A stretch of DNA of 64,000 nucleotides from DASWJZ01 sp964440525. Its GTDB lineage: Bacteria > Pseudomonadota > Alphaproteobacteria > Rhizobiales > Afifellaceae. Below the pieces are notes generated by a model that was given only the letters and a program-made list of their open reading frames with translations, did no database searches and had not been told where the DNA came from. Below, piece after piece: positions 1 to 8,173 of the stretch. The stretch lies in contig CAYTTC010000008.1 of assembly GCA_964440525.1 (NCBI GenBank), forward strand, positions 1-64,000, in the 5' to 3' direction. A program made the position numbers and the translations under genes. The first letter of the stretch is position 1, and each line of letters starts with the position of its first letter.

Positions 1-519
1 GTCGCGGTGATCCGCGTCGGCGGCGCGAGCGAGGTCGAGGTGAAGGAGAAGAAGGATCGCGTCGACGATGCCTTGAACGCCACACGCGCGGCGGTCGAGG
101 AAGGCGTCGTGCCGGGGGGCGGCGTCGCTCTCTTGCGGGCGAGAAAAGCCGTCGACAAGCTCACCAGCGACAATCCGGACGTGCAGGCCGGCATCAAGAT
201 CGTGCTGAAGGCGCTTGAGTCGCCGATCCGCCAGATTGCGACGAACTCCGGCGTGGATGCTTCGATCGTGGTCGGCAAGGTTTTGGAGAGCAAGTCCAAC
301 ACCTTCGGCTTCGACGCGCAGGCCGAGGAATACAAGGACCTCGTCCAGGCCGGCATCATCGATCCGACCAAGGTCGTGAGAGTCGCCCTACAGGACGCCG
401 CTTCGGTGGCCGGCCTGCTGGTGATGACCGAGGCGATGGTCGCCGAGGCGCCGAAGAAGGAAGCCGGGCATCCGCCGATGCCGGGCGGCGGCGGCGGCAT
501 GGGCGGCATGGACTTCTAA
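1..519 (+). CDS. groL: Chaperonin GroEL, C-terminal part (truncated by window start)
   Basis: This is the last 172 residues of the 60 kDa chaperonin, the ATP-driven folding barrel of the cytoplasm that works with GroES. The reading frame is open from base 1, so the true start lies outside the window. Visible family marks are EEGVVPGGGVALLRA (return of the intermediate and equatorial domains), the equatorial segment with NTFGFDAQ and DPTKVVRVALQDAAS, and the flexible Gly-Met tail ending GGGGGMGGMDF. A strong intrinsic terminator follows, so this gene closes its operon. Identification is certain; whether a groES lies upstream cannot be seen. Confidence 0.97.
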   Translation, partial: VAVIRVGGASEVEVKEKKDRVDDALNATRAAVEEGVVPGGGVALLRARKAVDKLTSDNPDVQAGIKIVLKALESPIRQIATNSGVDASIVVGKVLESKSNTFGFDAQAEEYKDLVQAGIIDPTKVVRVALQDAASVAGLLVMTEAMVAEAPKKEAGHPPMPGGGGGMGGMDF

Positions 520-546
520 GGTCCGAGCCGAACTGCCAGAAATGCG

Positions 547-576
547 AAGGGCCGCCAGAAGGGGCGGCCCTTTTTT
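547..576 (+). terminator. Intrinsic terminator of groEL
   Basis: An 8-bp perfect GC stem (GGGCCGCC at 549-556 with GGCGGCCC at 563-570) with a 6-nt loop is followed by six T residues, about 30 bp after the groEL stop. It is a textbook rho-independent terminator on the plus strand. Confidence 0.9.
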
Positions 577-599
577 GTGCGGCGATCGGCTTTCGCTCC

Positions 600-1340
600 T
601 CAAAGCGAAGCGAGCGCCTGGCAAACGCTGACGGTCGCGGCGTCGAAGCCGGCGGGGTTGCCGAGCACGTCGGCGCATTTCAGCTTGAGGGCGGCGACTT
701 CGTTGTCGTCGATATTGCCGAAGGCGCGGCCCAATTCAATTTGGCTCGGAGGCGCGCCGAGGCCGTCGGGAGAGCCGCCGCCTCCCAGCGAAACGGCGCC
801 GCCGACACCTCCGATGTCCGCGCCGACGATCCCATCGCCAGGGTCAAGGTCGGCATCGGCGCCGCTATCGCCAAGCCCATTCAGATCGATGCCGAGATCC
901 GACGTGCTCACAATGCCGTCGCCGTTGGCGTCGTCCAGAATGCTGAGAACGCCGTCGCCATTGACGTCGAGGACAAGCTGCGCGTCGTCATCAGCATTGA
1001 TGACCCCGTCGTCGTTCAGATCGACGGTTGCGTGGGACGTCCCCGTGGATTGCCCGAGGCCCACATCGATATCGCTCGTGGCCGCGTGGCCGGCGGCCTG
1101 CTTCAGCTTCAGAAGATCGAGGTCGATGTCCACGCCATCCTCGTCGAGGTCGGCGGTGGCATTCGCAGCGTTATTGCCTCCAGCATTGGCGCCCGTGCCG
1201 GCATGCACGCCGCCGCCGCTGCCGCCGCCACTGCTAATGCCGACGCCGCCAACATTAAAGTCGATGGCCCGCGCTGGTGCGCCGACGAAGGCGATCGCAG
1301 CAATCGCCCCCGCCAGAAGTGAAACTCGATGCCTCGTCAT
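600..1340 (-). CDS. Secreted protein with dockerin/EF-hand-like Ca-binding loops
   Basis: Predicted exported protein of 246 residues with no named function. Residues 1-25 form a signal peptide (basic MTRHR, hydrophobic core, APARA cleavage site). The mature part begins with a Gly/Ala/Asn-rich stretch, then carries several Asp-rich loops of the D-x-[ND]-x-D-G type: DLDEDGVDIDL, DLNDDGVINADD, DVNGDGVLSILDD and DANGDGIVSTSDL. Those loops match type I dockerin/EF-hand calcium loops. The C-terminal 45 residues hold two cysteines that could form a disulfide. The ATG at 1340 was chosen over the one at 1346 because GAGGAGG sits 6 nt before it and overlaps the earlier codon. The upstream 190 bp is AT-rich and likely holds its promoter. 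Family membership is motif-based only. Confidence 0.75.
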   Translation of the reverse strand: MTRHRVSLLAGAIAAIAFVGAPARAIDFNVGGVGISSGGGSGGGVHAGTGANAGGNNAANATADLDEDGVDIDLDLLKLKQAAGHAATSDIDVGLGQSTGTSHATVDLNDDGVINADDDAQLVLDVNGDGVLSILDDANGDGIVSTSDLGIDLNGLGDSGADADLDPGDGIVGADIGGVGGAVSLGGGGSPDGLGAPPSQIELGRAFGNIDDNEVAALKLKCADVLGNPAGFDAATVSVCQALASL

Positions 1341-1530
1341 ATTCATCCTCCTCGGTGTTTCGAGCGTTGCCTTAAATCAGGACGCGGGAAGCTGAGAGGC
1401 AATGCGACGGAGGCTATATGGTTCTACTAATTCAACCACAAGTTTGGACTTGGTTACATTGGATTATCAGATGGAGCTATTTATTGAATAGTTTCTCCCG
1501 TCCTAAACTTCGCAAATTGTCAGCTTATTT

Positions 1531-2268
1531 TCACGTAAATCTTACGAGCTTTTCTGGATCAAGCGTCAGCCCGACCCGAGCCAATGCTTCGAAAAGACCG
1601 CCGGCAGCTTGGCGAGCTGGCTGCGCCCACGGCGCGGAGAGCGAGGCGGCGAGGTTGGCCTCGGAGCGGAGGATGAGGCCGTCCTCCAGCACCTTCAGAT
1701 GGTTCGCCGCGAGCGTCGTGCCGGTGGTGGTGATGTCGACGATGAGGTCGGCGGTGCCGACAGCGGGCGCGCCCTCGGTCGCGCCGAGGCTTTCGACCAC
1801 GCGGTAGAGCGCGATGCTGTGCGCGGCGAAAAAGGTTTGCGTGAGATTCCAATACTTTGTGGCGATGCGCATGCGGCGGCCATGGCGGGCGCGAAAACCG
1901 GCGGCGACATCGTCGAGATCCTGCATGGTCCAGACGTCGATCCACAGCTCCGGCACCGCGACCACGACGTCAGCCATGCCGTAGCCGAGGCGGGCAAGAA
2001 GCGCGATCCTGGCGTCGGCATCGGCCACGGTCTCGCGTACCTGGTCCTCGCCGGTGATGCCGAGATGGATGTTTCCGGCGGCCAGCTCGCGCGGGATCTC
2101 GGAAGTGGCGAGGAAAGCCACCTCGATATTCTCTTGCCCCGCGAGGCCACCGCGATAGCGGCGCCCGTCGCGGCTCTCCACGGGACAGCCGGCGCGCTGA
2201 AGAAGCGCTTCCGTCGCGTCCTTGAGCCGGCCCTTGGAGGGAAGTGCCAGGATGAGCGTGCCGTTCAC
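1531..2268 (-). CDS. hisG: ATP phosphoribosyltransferase catalytic subunit, short form
   Basis: HisG catalyses the first step of histidine biosynthesis, joining ATP and PRPP to phosphoribosyl-ATP in the cytoplasm. At 245 residues it is the short HisG(S) form, which lacks the C-terminal regulatory ACT-like domain and needs HisZ as partner. The N-terminus LILALPSKGRL and the PRPP-binding stretch DLIVDITTTGTTLAAN (about residues 175-190) are diagnostic. Its ATG overlaps the hisZ stop by 4 bp (ATGA), which implies translational coupling and fits the hetero-octameric HisG-HisZ complex. It is the last gene of hisS-hisZ-hisG. Confidence 0.96.
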   Translation of the reverse strand: MNGTLILALPSKGRLKDATEALLQRAGCPVESRDGRRYRGGLAGQENIEVAFLATSEIPRELAAGNIHLGITGEDQVRETVADADARIALLARLGYGMADVVVAVPELWIDVWTMQDLDDVAAGFRARHGRRMRIATKYWNLTQTFFAAHSIALYRVVESLGATEGAPAVGTADLIVDITTTGTTLAANHLKVLEDGLILRSEANLAASLSAPWAQPARQAAGGLFEALARVGLTLDPEKLVRFT

Positions 2269-3362
2269 CGCGCCGCCTCCGCTCCAATCAGATCGAGCCG
2301 CATGGTGAAGCCGACGGCGGGCACCGGGCGGGTGGCGCCGAGCATTTCCATCATGCGATCGTAGCGCCCGCCGCCGATCAGCGGCTCGGAAAAACCTTCG
2401 GCGCTGACCTCGAAGACGAGGCCGGTGTAATAATCGAGCGGACGGCCAAAACCCGCCTCGAAATGGATGTTCTTCGTCGCGAACGCCAGCCGGGTGATCG
2501 CAGCGGCGCGTTGCGCGAAAATATCGACGGCCTCGCCGAGGTCGAGGCTGCGGCGGCGCGCAAAGTCGCGCAGCATTTTTGCGGAAGCGCCAAGCTCGGA
2601 GGAGAGTGCGAGGTATTCGGTCAACGTCTCGCTCGCGCGCGCCGCCACCGACACGTCGGGAATAGCGCGGCGATCGAGGAAGCGCTCGGCGATTTCTTCC
2701 GGCGAGCGACCCGCGCCTTCCGCATGGCCGTGCGCATCGCGCCGCTCTTCGAGAAGCGCGAGCAATCCGTCGCGGTCGTCGGCGAGCACGCGCGTTTTCG
2801 GGTCGAGCCGCCTGTCCTCAGTCTCGCGGGGGGCCGCCATGCGCGCGAGATTAGCTTGCATCAGCTCCGGCAGGCCGCAGGAGCGGCGGAGCCGCCGTCG
2901 CCAGCGGCCGGGAAGGCCGAGCGTCCGGAGTAGCGCGTCGAACATGCCGATATCGCCGAGGCGGACGGAGACCGGCGCGCCGGCTGCTTCTGACGCGCAG
3001 GCGATGGCGAGGGCAAGCGCTTCGGCGTCGGCCGTCACGCGATCGGCGGCGCCAAAATCCTCGTATCCGGTCTCCAGCCGCTCCGGAGAACCCTGGTCGT
3101 GGCGGCGAAAAACGAGCCCCTCATAGGCGTAGCGCGCTGGGCCGGCGGCCGATGCGAGGTGCATCAGGCAGACGGGGATGGTGAAGTCGGGACGGAGCGC
3201 CAGCCGCTCGCCCTGCGGCCCTTCGGTCACGAACATTTTTCGGCGGATGTCCTCGCCCGCCGTCTCCAGAAACGGATCGGCCAGGTGAAGCACCGGCACG
3301 TCGACGAAGCGCGCGCCGGCGGCGGAGTAGAGCGCTCGGAGACGGGGGGATACGGGAGGCAT
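2265..3362 (-). CDS. hisZ: ATP phosphoribosyltransferase regulatory subunit HisZ
   Basis: HisZ is a catalytically dead class II tRNA-synthetase-like protein that activates short HisG and mediates feedback inhibition by histidine. The 365-residue product retains synthetase-fold landmarks: RPDFTIPVCLMHL near residue 75, GRPLDYYTGLVFEV near 310, and GGGRYDRMMEMLG near 335. The frame stays open upstream to 3473, but that extension lies inside a palindromic repeat and gives repeat-type peptide. The ATG at 3362, giving MPPVSPRLRALY, fits the family start. The gene lies between hisS and hisG in one orientation. Confidence 0.94.
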   Translation of the reverse strand: MPPVSPRLRALYSAAGARFVDVPVLHLADPFLETAGEDIRRKMFVTEGPQGERLALRPDFTIPVCLMHLASAAGPARYAYEGLVFRRHDQGSPERLETGYEDFGAADRVTADAEALALAIACASEAAGAPVSVRLGDIGMFDALLRTLGLPGRWRRRLRRSCGLPELMQANLARMAAPRETEDRRLDPKTRVLADDRDGLLALLEERRDAHGHAEGAGRSPEEIAERFLDRRAIPDVSVAARASETLTEYLALSSELGASAKMLRDFARRRSLDLGEAVDIFAQRAAAITRLAFATKNIHFEAGFGRPLDYYTGLVFEVSAEGFSEPLIGGGRYDRMMEMLGATRPVPAVGFTMRLDLIGAEAAR

Positions 3363-3390
3363 CAGCCCGCCCCTTCCTCTCCCTCTCCGT

Positions 3391-3574
3391 TTGTCATCCC
3401 GGTTTGGCCCCTCGGGTCTGGCCTTCGGCCAGCCCAAGGACAGGCCCCGGCCAAGACCGGGACCCATGAACACCGACGGGGCGAAATCCTGCGTTTCGGA
3501 CCGAGCCCCCGCCTGCTTGCTTCGGTGTTCATGGGTCCCGGTCTTGCCGCTGACGCGGCAAACCGGGATGACAA
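3391..3574. repeat. Nested palindromic repeat, family A copy 1
   Basis: A 184-bp element between hisS and hisZ. Outer arms TTGTCATCCCGGTTT (3391-3405) and AAACCGGGATGACAA (3560-3574) are perfect 15-bp inverted repeats. Inner arms at 3453-3476 and 3522-3545 are a perfect 24-bp inverted repeat. The transcript would fold into a long cruciform-like structure. A shorter relative occurs at 24699-24822. It has no coding capacity of its own, but open frames across it extend neighbouring genes spuriously. Confidence 0.9.
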
Positions 3575-3597
3575 AAGGAGGGGTAAGGCGCTCACCG

Positions 3598-5169
3598 TCA
3601 GCCGGCCTTCTGCCGCGCGAGCAGCTCTTTCACCTTCGCGACGAGATCGCCTTGCGCCACCTCGAACTGGCCGGGGCGCTCCTCGCGCCAAGCCTGGTGG
3701 TCGGCGATGGCGGCCGCTTGCTGCTTTCCGACAGCGAGGTTTTTGATTTGCACCATTGGCGGATCGCGGGGCGTTCCATCCAGATTCATGATCTCCCTTT
3801 CGCCTTGCATGATGACAGCAGGTGAATTGCGCTTGTCAGCGTATTTCAGCTGCGCCTTCATGCCGGAGGTGCCGAGATACATTTCGGCCGCGACGCCCGC
3901 GTTACGGAGGTCGGCGACGATTCTTTGGTAGTCGGCGAGGCGGCTCTTATCCATAACGGTGACGACGACGGGGCCGGAAAAACCTTCGTCGCCGAGCTTG
4001 CCGATTGCCTTCAGGGCCGTGGCGAGCCGCGACACGCCGACGGAAAAACCGGTGGCCGGCACTTCTTCGCCGCGGAATCTTCCCACGAGCCCGTCATAGC
4101 GTCCGCCCCCGCCGACCGAGCCGAAGACGACCGGCTCGCCCTTCTCGTTCGGGACTTCGAAGGTGAGTTGCGCCTCGAAGACGGGGCCGGTGTAGTATTC
4201 GAGGCCACGGACAATGGAAGGGTCGAATTGAATGCGATCTGTGTCATATCCGCTGACTCGAACCATCGCGGCACATTCTTCAAGCTCGCGAACGCCGGTC
4301 GTCGCTACCGGAGAGTCACTGAAATGCGTCAGCAATTGATCAAATAGCTCATAGTCGCGATCTTCGGCATCTTTCACGTCGCTCAGATACATTTGGGCAG
4401 TAATTTTCTTCGACAGATCAATCGTGGCTTGGAGAAAACCAATCACACGGGCGGCTTGCAAATCAGAGAGTCCTGCTCCGCGTGTGAAGTCTCCACTCTC
4501 ATCGCGTCGACCCGGCCCAAGCAAATGTCGGACCCCGACAAGCCCGAGCCGATCTATTTTGTCGATCGCGCGGAGCACCGTCAGCCTCCGCCCCGCATTC
4601 TCTTCACCGCCGAGACCGATCGCCTCCATCACGCCGTCGAGGACTTTGCGGTTGTTGACCTTGATGACGTATTGGCCGCGTTCGAATCCCACCGCCTCCA
4701 TCGTGTCCGCCGCCATCATGCAGATCTCGGCGTCGGCGGCGACACTCGCCGAGCCCACAGTATCCGCATCGAATTGCATGAACTGGCGAAAGCGACCCGG
4801 CCCCGGCTTTTCGTTGCGAAAAACCCAGCCGGCGCGATAGCTGCGATAAGGTTTCGGCAGCGCGTCGTAGTTTTGGGCGACGTAGCGGGCGAGCGAGGCG
4901 GTCAGGTCGTAGCGGAGCGAGAGCCAGGATTCGTCCTCGTCCTGAAAGGAGAACACGCCCTCGTTCGGCCGGTCCTGGTCGGGCAGGAATTTTCCGAGCG
5001 CCTCGGTGTATTCGACGAACGGCGTCTCCACCGGCTCAAAACCGTAGCGCTCGTAGACCGCCTTGATTTTTTGCATCATCGCCTCGACAGCGCGGATATC
5101 CGCGGGCCCGCGATCGGCGAAGCCGCGCGGCAGTTTTGGGTCGATACGGTTTGGCTTCTTCGGGGTCAT
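3598..5169 (-). CDS. hisS: Histidine--tRNA ligase
   Basis: Class II aminoacyl-tRNA synthetase that charges tRNA-His with histidine in the cytoplasm. The 523-residue protein shows PRGFADRGP at the N-terminus, motif 2 around YRAGWVFRNEKPGPGRFRQF (about residue 115), the histidine-A box RGLEYYTGPVFEA, motif 3 region SVGGGGRYDGLVGRF, and a C-terminal anticodon-binding domain. Sequence style and length match the divergent alphaproteobacterial HisRS, known to pair with tRNA-His lacking the usual extra G-1. It heads hisS-hisZ-hisG; a 235-bp gap filled by a palindromic repeat separates it from hisZ. Confidence 0.97.
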   Translation of the reverse strand: MTPKKPNRIDPKLPRGFADRGPADIRAVEAMMQKIKAVYERYGFEPVETPFVEYTEALGKFLPDQDRPNEGVFSFQDEDESWLSLRYDLTASLARYVAQNYDALPKPYRSYRAGWVFRNEKPGPGRFRQFMQFDADTVGSASVAADAEICMMAADTMEAVGFERGQYVIKVNNRKVLDGVMEAIGLGGEENAGRRLTVLRAIDKIDRLGLVGVRHLLGPGRRDESGDFTRGAGLSDLQAARVIGFLQATIDLSKKITAQMYLSDVKDAEDRDYELFDQLLTHFSDSPVATTGVRELEECAAMVRVSGYDTDRIQFDPSIVRGLEYYTGPVFEAQLTFEVPNEKGEPVVFGSVGGGGRYDGLVGRFRGEEVPATGFSVGVSRLATALKAIGKLGDEGFSGPVVVTVMDKSRLADYQRIVADLRNAGVAAEMYLGTSGMKAQLKYADKRNSPAVIMQGEREIMNLDGTPRDPPMVQIKNLAVGKQQAAAIADHQAWREERPGQFEVAQGDLVAKVKELLARQKAG

Positions 5170-5723
5170 CGGATCAGCAGGATCGGGGACGGGAGTTACT
5201 AACGGAAGGGAAGGCCGGCAACAACCAGTAGGCCGGATGGTCTCTCAAGATCGCCGGCATCGCGGCGCACGCAATCGCCCCGCGGCTTTTTCGGCCCGAG
5301 GTTCGTGTCCCATTCCAATCTCCCCTCCGAAGAAGGGGTGCGGGGCGCCTCGCGGCACCTCTGTGCCGTCCGCCTTGTGGGCGAACCGCGAATTGAAGAA
5401 GCAGGCACGACAAAGCGCCCCGCGCGGCTGTTTCGACCCCGGTCCTCCTGCTCTCCGCCTGCCTGATGCGCGGATGGGCGCCTCCAGACAGGCTTAAGGC
5501 GGACAACGAGCCGCAGACCGGTCCTAGTGCCGGTCGGGCGGAGTTTTGGGGCCGACCGAGTCAGGTTGGTCCAGAACGCCAACCTGCCGCGGACCGCCCG
5601 CCCTTCCCGTGAAGCTTCCGGTGCACCACAGACCCTCGGAGAAGAGCGGCGAAGCGGAGTGTAAGAGAGGTTTTGCGGGCGGGGATTACTTTTGAGGTGT
5701 GCACCAGGAGCGGCTACCACTCG

Positions 5724-5775
5724 ACCTTCTCCCAAGCTTGGGAGAAGGTGCCCGCGAAGCGGGCGGATGAGGGTT
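5724..5775. repeat. RIME-like palindromic repeat, left copy
   Basis: A perfect 26-bp palindrome at 5724-5749 (arms ACCTTCTCCCAAG and CTTGGGAGAAGGT) is followed by a second hairpin GCCCGC-GAA-GCGGGC at 5750-5764 and the tail GGATGAGGGTT. This arrangement resembles the rhizobial intergenic repeats often seen between genes. The partner copy is inverted at 5859-5911. Confidence 0.85.
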
Positions 5776-5858
5776 AGTGGCTGGGAGCTCCCCAGCTTCG
5801 AGGTTCGCGCGGCACCACCGGGCACAAACCTGGACCTGCTCCACTTGATGCCGGCCTG

Positions 5859-5911
5859 AACCCTCATCCGTCGCCTTTCGGCGACACCTTCTCCCGGTCT
5901 CGGGAGAAGGT
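5859..5911. repeat. RIME-like palindromic repeat, right inverted copy
   Basis: Same architecture as 5724-5775 in opposite orientation: AACCCTCATCC, then hairpin GTCGCC-TTTC-GGCGAC (5870-5885), then ACCTTCTCCCGG/TCTCGGGAGAAGGT (5886-5911). It ends 23 bp before the next start codon. The two copies could pair with each other over about 190 bp. Confidence 0.85.
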
Positions 5912-5934
5912 TGGCATGCGCGCGGAGGACTCGT

Positions 5935-7569
5935 TTGATCGAAACCGACGTCGTCATTATCGGGGGTGGGCATAACGGGCTCGTCTGCGCCGCTTATCTC
6001 GGCGAGGCGGGGCTGAAGGTGACGGTGCTGGAGCGTCGGCATGTGGTGGGCGGCGCGGCGGTGACGGAGGAGTTTTATCCGGGTTTTAGGAACTCCGTCG
6101 CCTCCTACACGGTCTCGCTGCTCAATCCGAAGGTGATCCACGACCTCGGGCTCCGCGCGCACGGGCTTCGAATCGTCGAGCGCGACATTGCGAATTTTCT
6201 GCCGCTTCCGGACGGACGATCGCTGAAGGTCGGCGCCGGGATAACGAAGGCGGAGGTGGCGAAATTCTCGGCGCGCGATGCGGAACGCCTCGACGACTAC
6301 CAGAAACGGCTCGAGGCGATCGCCGATGTGCTCCGAAAACTGGTGCTGGAAACGCCGCCGAACGCCGCGGCGGAAGGCTGGCGCGCACTGCCGGAGCTTT
6401 TCAAGGCGGCGGGGCTCGGCCGGCGCGTCGCCGGGCTCGACGCGGAGATGCGGCGTGAGCTTATCGACCTATTTCTGAAATCGGCCGGCGATTTTCTCGA
6501 TTCGTGGTTCGAGAGCGATCCGATCAAGGCGGTCTACGGTTTTGACGGCATCGTCGGCACCTATCAGAGCCCGTATGCGGCGGGGACCGCCTATGTGCTT
6601 CTGCATCACGCTTTCGGCGAGACGAACGGCAAGAAGGGCGTCTGGGGCCATGCGATCGGCGGCATGGGAGCGATCACGCAGGCGATGGCAAAATGCTGCG
6701 CCGCGCGCGGCGTCGATATTCGCACCGAAAGCCCGGTCCGCGAGGTGATCGTCGAAAAGGGCCGCGCCGTGGGCGTCGTGACGGAGGCGGGCGAAATTTT
6801 TCGGGCGCGACTCGTGGTCTCCAACCTCAACCCGAAACTCTTGTTCACGCGGCTTGTCGATCCGGCGGCGCTCCCAGAAAATTTCCTCCGAAGAATTTCC
6901 AACTGGCGCTGCGGTTCCGGCAGCTTTCGCATGAACGTGGCGCTCTCCGAGCTGCCGGATTTTTCCTGCCTCCCCGGCAAGGCGCAGGCGGAGCATCACA
7001 CCGCCGGCATCATCATCGGCCCGAGTCTCAGCTATCTGGAGCGCGCTTTTCTCGACGCCAAGCGGGGCGGCTGGTCGAAGGAGCCGATCGTGGAGATGCT
7101 CATTCCCTCGACGCTCGACGACACGCTGGCGCCGCCCGGAAAACACGTCGCGAGCCTCTTCTGCCAGCACGTGGCGCCGGAGCTGCCCGAAAATTTTGCC
7201 GACGGCAGCTCATGGGACGATCACAAGGAGACGGTCGCCGATCTGATGATCGAGACGGTCAATGCCTATGCGCCGAATTTTCGCGCGTCGGTCATCGGGC
7301 GGCAGGTGCTTTCGCCGCTCGACCTCGAACGCACCTTCGGGCTTCTCGGCGGCGACATTTTTCATGGGGCATTGTCGCTCGACCAGATTTTTTCCGCCCG
7401 CCCGATGCTCGGCCATGCCGATTACCGCGCGCCGATCCCCGGCCTCTATATGTGCGGCTCCGGCACGCATCCGGGCGGCGGCGTCACCGGCGCGCCCGGG
7501 CATAATGCGGCGTGGGAAATCCTTCGGGACGTGAAGCGCAAGCGCGTGGCTGCGGCGGCCGGCGCCTGA
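5935..7569 (+). CDS. FAD-dependent phytoene-desaturase-like oxidoreductase (PYROXD2-like)
   Basis: A 544-residue flavoprotein of the amine-oxidase/phytoene-desaturase superfamily, probably cytoplasmic or membrane-associated; the substrate is unknown. The N-terminal Rossmann motif VVIIGGGHNGLVCAAYL binds FAD, followed by the LERRHVVGGAA ribose-binding stretch. The C-terminal signature GLYMCGSGTHPGGGVTGAPG is typical of the PYROXD2/CrtI-like clade. A TTG at 5935 was chosen as start because GGAGG lies 6 nt upstream and the Rossmann motif then begins at the usual distance. A longer frame from 5911 would start inside a repeat. The gene is not next to carotenoid genes, so a carotenoid role is not supported. 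Confidence 0.85.
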   Translation: MIETDVVIIGGGHNGLVCAAYLGEAGLKVTVLERRHVVGGAAVTEEFYPGFRNSVASYTVSLLNPKVIHDLGLRAHGLRIVERDIANFLPLPDGRSLKVGAGITKAEVAKFSARDAERLDDYQKRLEAIADVLRKLVLETPPNAAAEGWRALPELFKAAGLGRRVAGLDAEMRRELIDLFLKSAGDFLDSWFESDPIKAVYGFDGIVGTYQSPYAAGTAYVLLHHAFGETNGKKGVWGHAIGGMGAITQAMAKCCAARGVDIRTESPVREVIVEKGRAVGVVTEAGEIFRARLVVSNLNPKLLFTRLVDPAALPENFLRRISNWRCGSGSFRMNVALSELPDFSCLPGKAQAEHHTAGIIIGPSLSYLERAFLDAKRGGWSKEPIVEMLIPSTLDDTLAPPGKHVASLFCQHVAPELPENFADGSSWDDHKETVADLMIETVNAYAPNFRASVIGRQVLSPLDLERTFGLLGGDIFHGALSLDQIFSARPMLGHADYRAPIPGLYMCGSGTHPGGGVTGAPGHNAAWEILRDVKRKRVAAAAGA

Positions 7570-7584
7570 GAGAAGCGGCAGGCG

Positions 7585-8100
7585 ATGCGCGCATTCATCG
7601 CACGCCTCCGTCATCGCGACGCAGTGCTCGAAAACCTCAATTCGCTGCTGCTCCTCTATCCCCGCAAACGGCAGTTCGCCGCCGATTTCCCGGAGCTGAA
7701 GGCGGTCATGCGTGCGCATTGCGAGGCGGGAGTCGCCGCCCCGTCCTCGGCGCTGCAGATCGCCGTGGGCATAATCGAAAACTTCCTCCGCCAGCTCGAC
7801 GACCGCGGAAAGGCCGCGGTGCTCGACGCGCTCGTGCAGACGGGGCGGCCGGGATTTTCGGAGATCGCCGCGGCGCGGCTCAAAGGCGAGCGCGGCGAGG
7901 AGCGCGACCCCGTCCGCTTCGCTACGCGGCTCGCCGGCGTCGCGATCTTCATGGCGGCGCGGATGGCGGAGGAAGGCACCCTCAGCCGCCGCGACTATGG
8001 CGGCTTTCTCGAAAAGCTCGCGAGTGCGCTTGGGGCAGACGCCGCACGGGAGCAGGAGCTCTCCCGCAGCTTCGCGCTGCAGGAGCATCGCCCGCTCTGA
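7585..8100 (+). CDS. Uncharacterised alpha-helical protein
   Basis: A 171-residue protein with no recognised family, starting 15 bp after the oxidoreductase and so probably co-transcribed with it. It has no signal peptide or membrane segment. Composition is rich in Ala, Arg, Leu and Glu and looks entirely helical. Codon usage and GC match its neighbours, and the frame is bounded by a good terminator, which supports a real gene. A partnership with the flavoprotein is possible but only inferred from position. Confidence 0.65.
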   Translation: MRAFIARLRHRDAVLENLNSLLLLYPRKRQFAADFPELKAVMRAHCEAGVAAPSSALQIAVGIIENFLRQLDDRGKAAVLDALVQTGRPGFSEIAAARLKGERGEERDPVRFATRLAGVAIFMAARMAEEGTLSRRDYGGFLEKLASALGADAAREQELSRSFALQEHRPL

Positions 8101-8118
8101 AGCTTTGGCGAAAAGAAA

Positions 8119-8143
8119 CAGGCGGGGCCGAAAGCCCCGCCTG
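8119..8143. terminator. Hairpin between convergent genes
   Basis: CAGGCGGGGC (8119-8128), loop CGAAA, GCCCCGCCTG (8134-8143): a perfect 10-bp stem between the plus-strand unknown gene and the minus-strand binding-protein gene. T/A runs on both sides are short, so it may act bidirectionally. Confidence 0.7.
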
Positions 8144-8173
8144 CGCAGTGTTTTCAGCGTCGAACTTGTGCGA

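Larger units (their letters stand above)
5170..5934. other. Repeat-rich intergenic region without a supported gene
   Basis: About 765 bp between hisS and the FAD oxidoreductase. The 5170-5520 part is low-complexity GC-rich sequence that reads as arginine/proline-rich peptide in all frames. The 5724-5911 part holds an inverted pair of palindromic repeats, listed separately. A 252-codon minus-strand frame runs through it (5199-5957), but its composition follows the repeats and it overlaps the start of the next gene. No RNA gene was recognised. Confidence 0.6.

Noticed and set aside
577..1395. A 272-codon plus-strand frame antisense to the secreted calcium-loop protein gene
   Set aside because: Serine/proline-rich shadow of the opposite strand; the minus frame has signal peptide, ribosome site and motifs.
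5199..5957. A 252-codon minus-strand frame across the spacer after hisS
   Set aside because: Runs through palindromic repeats, has low-complexity Arg/Pro content, and overlaps the oxidoreductase start on the other strand.
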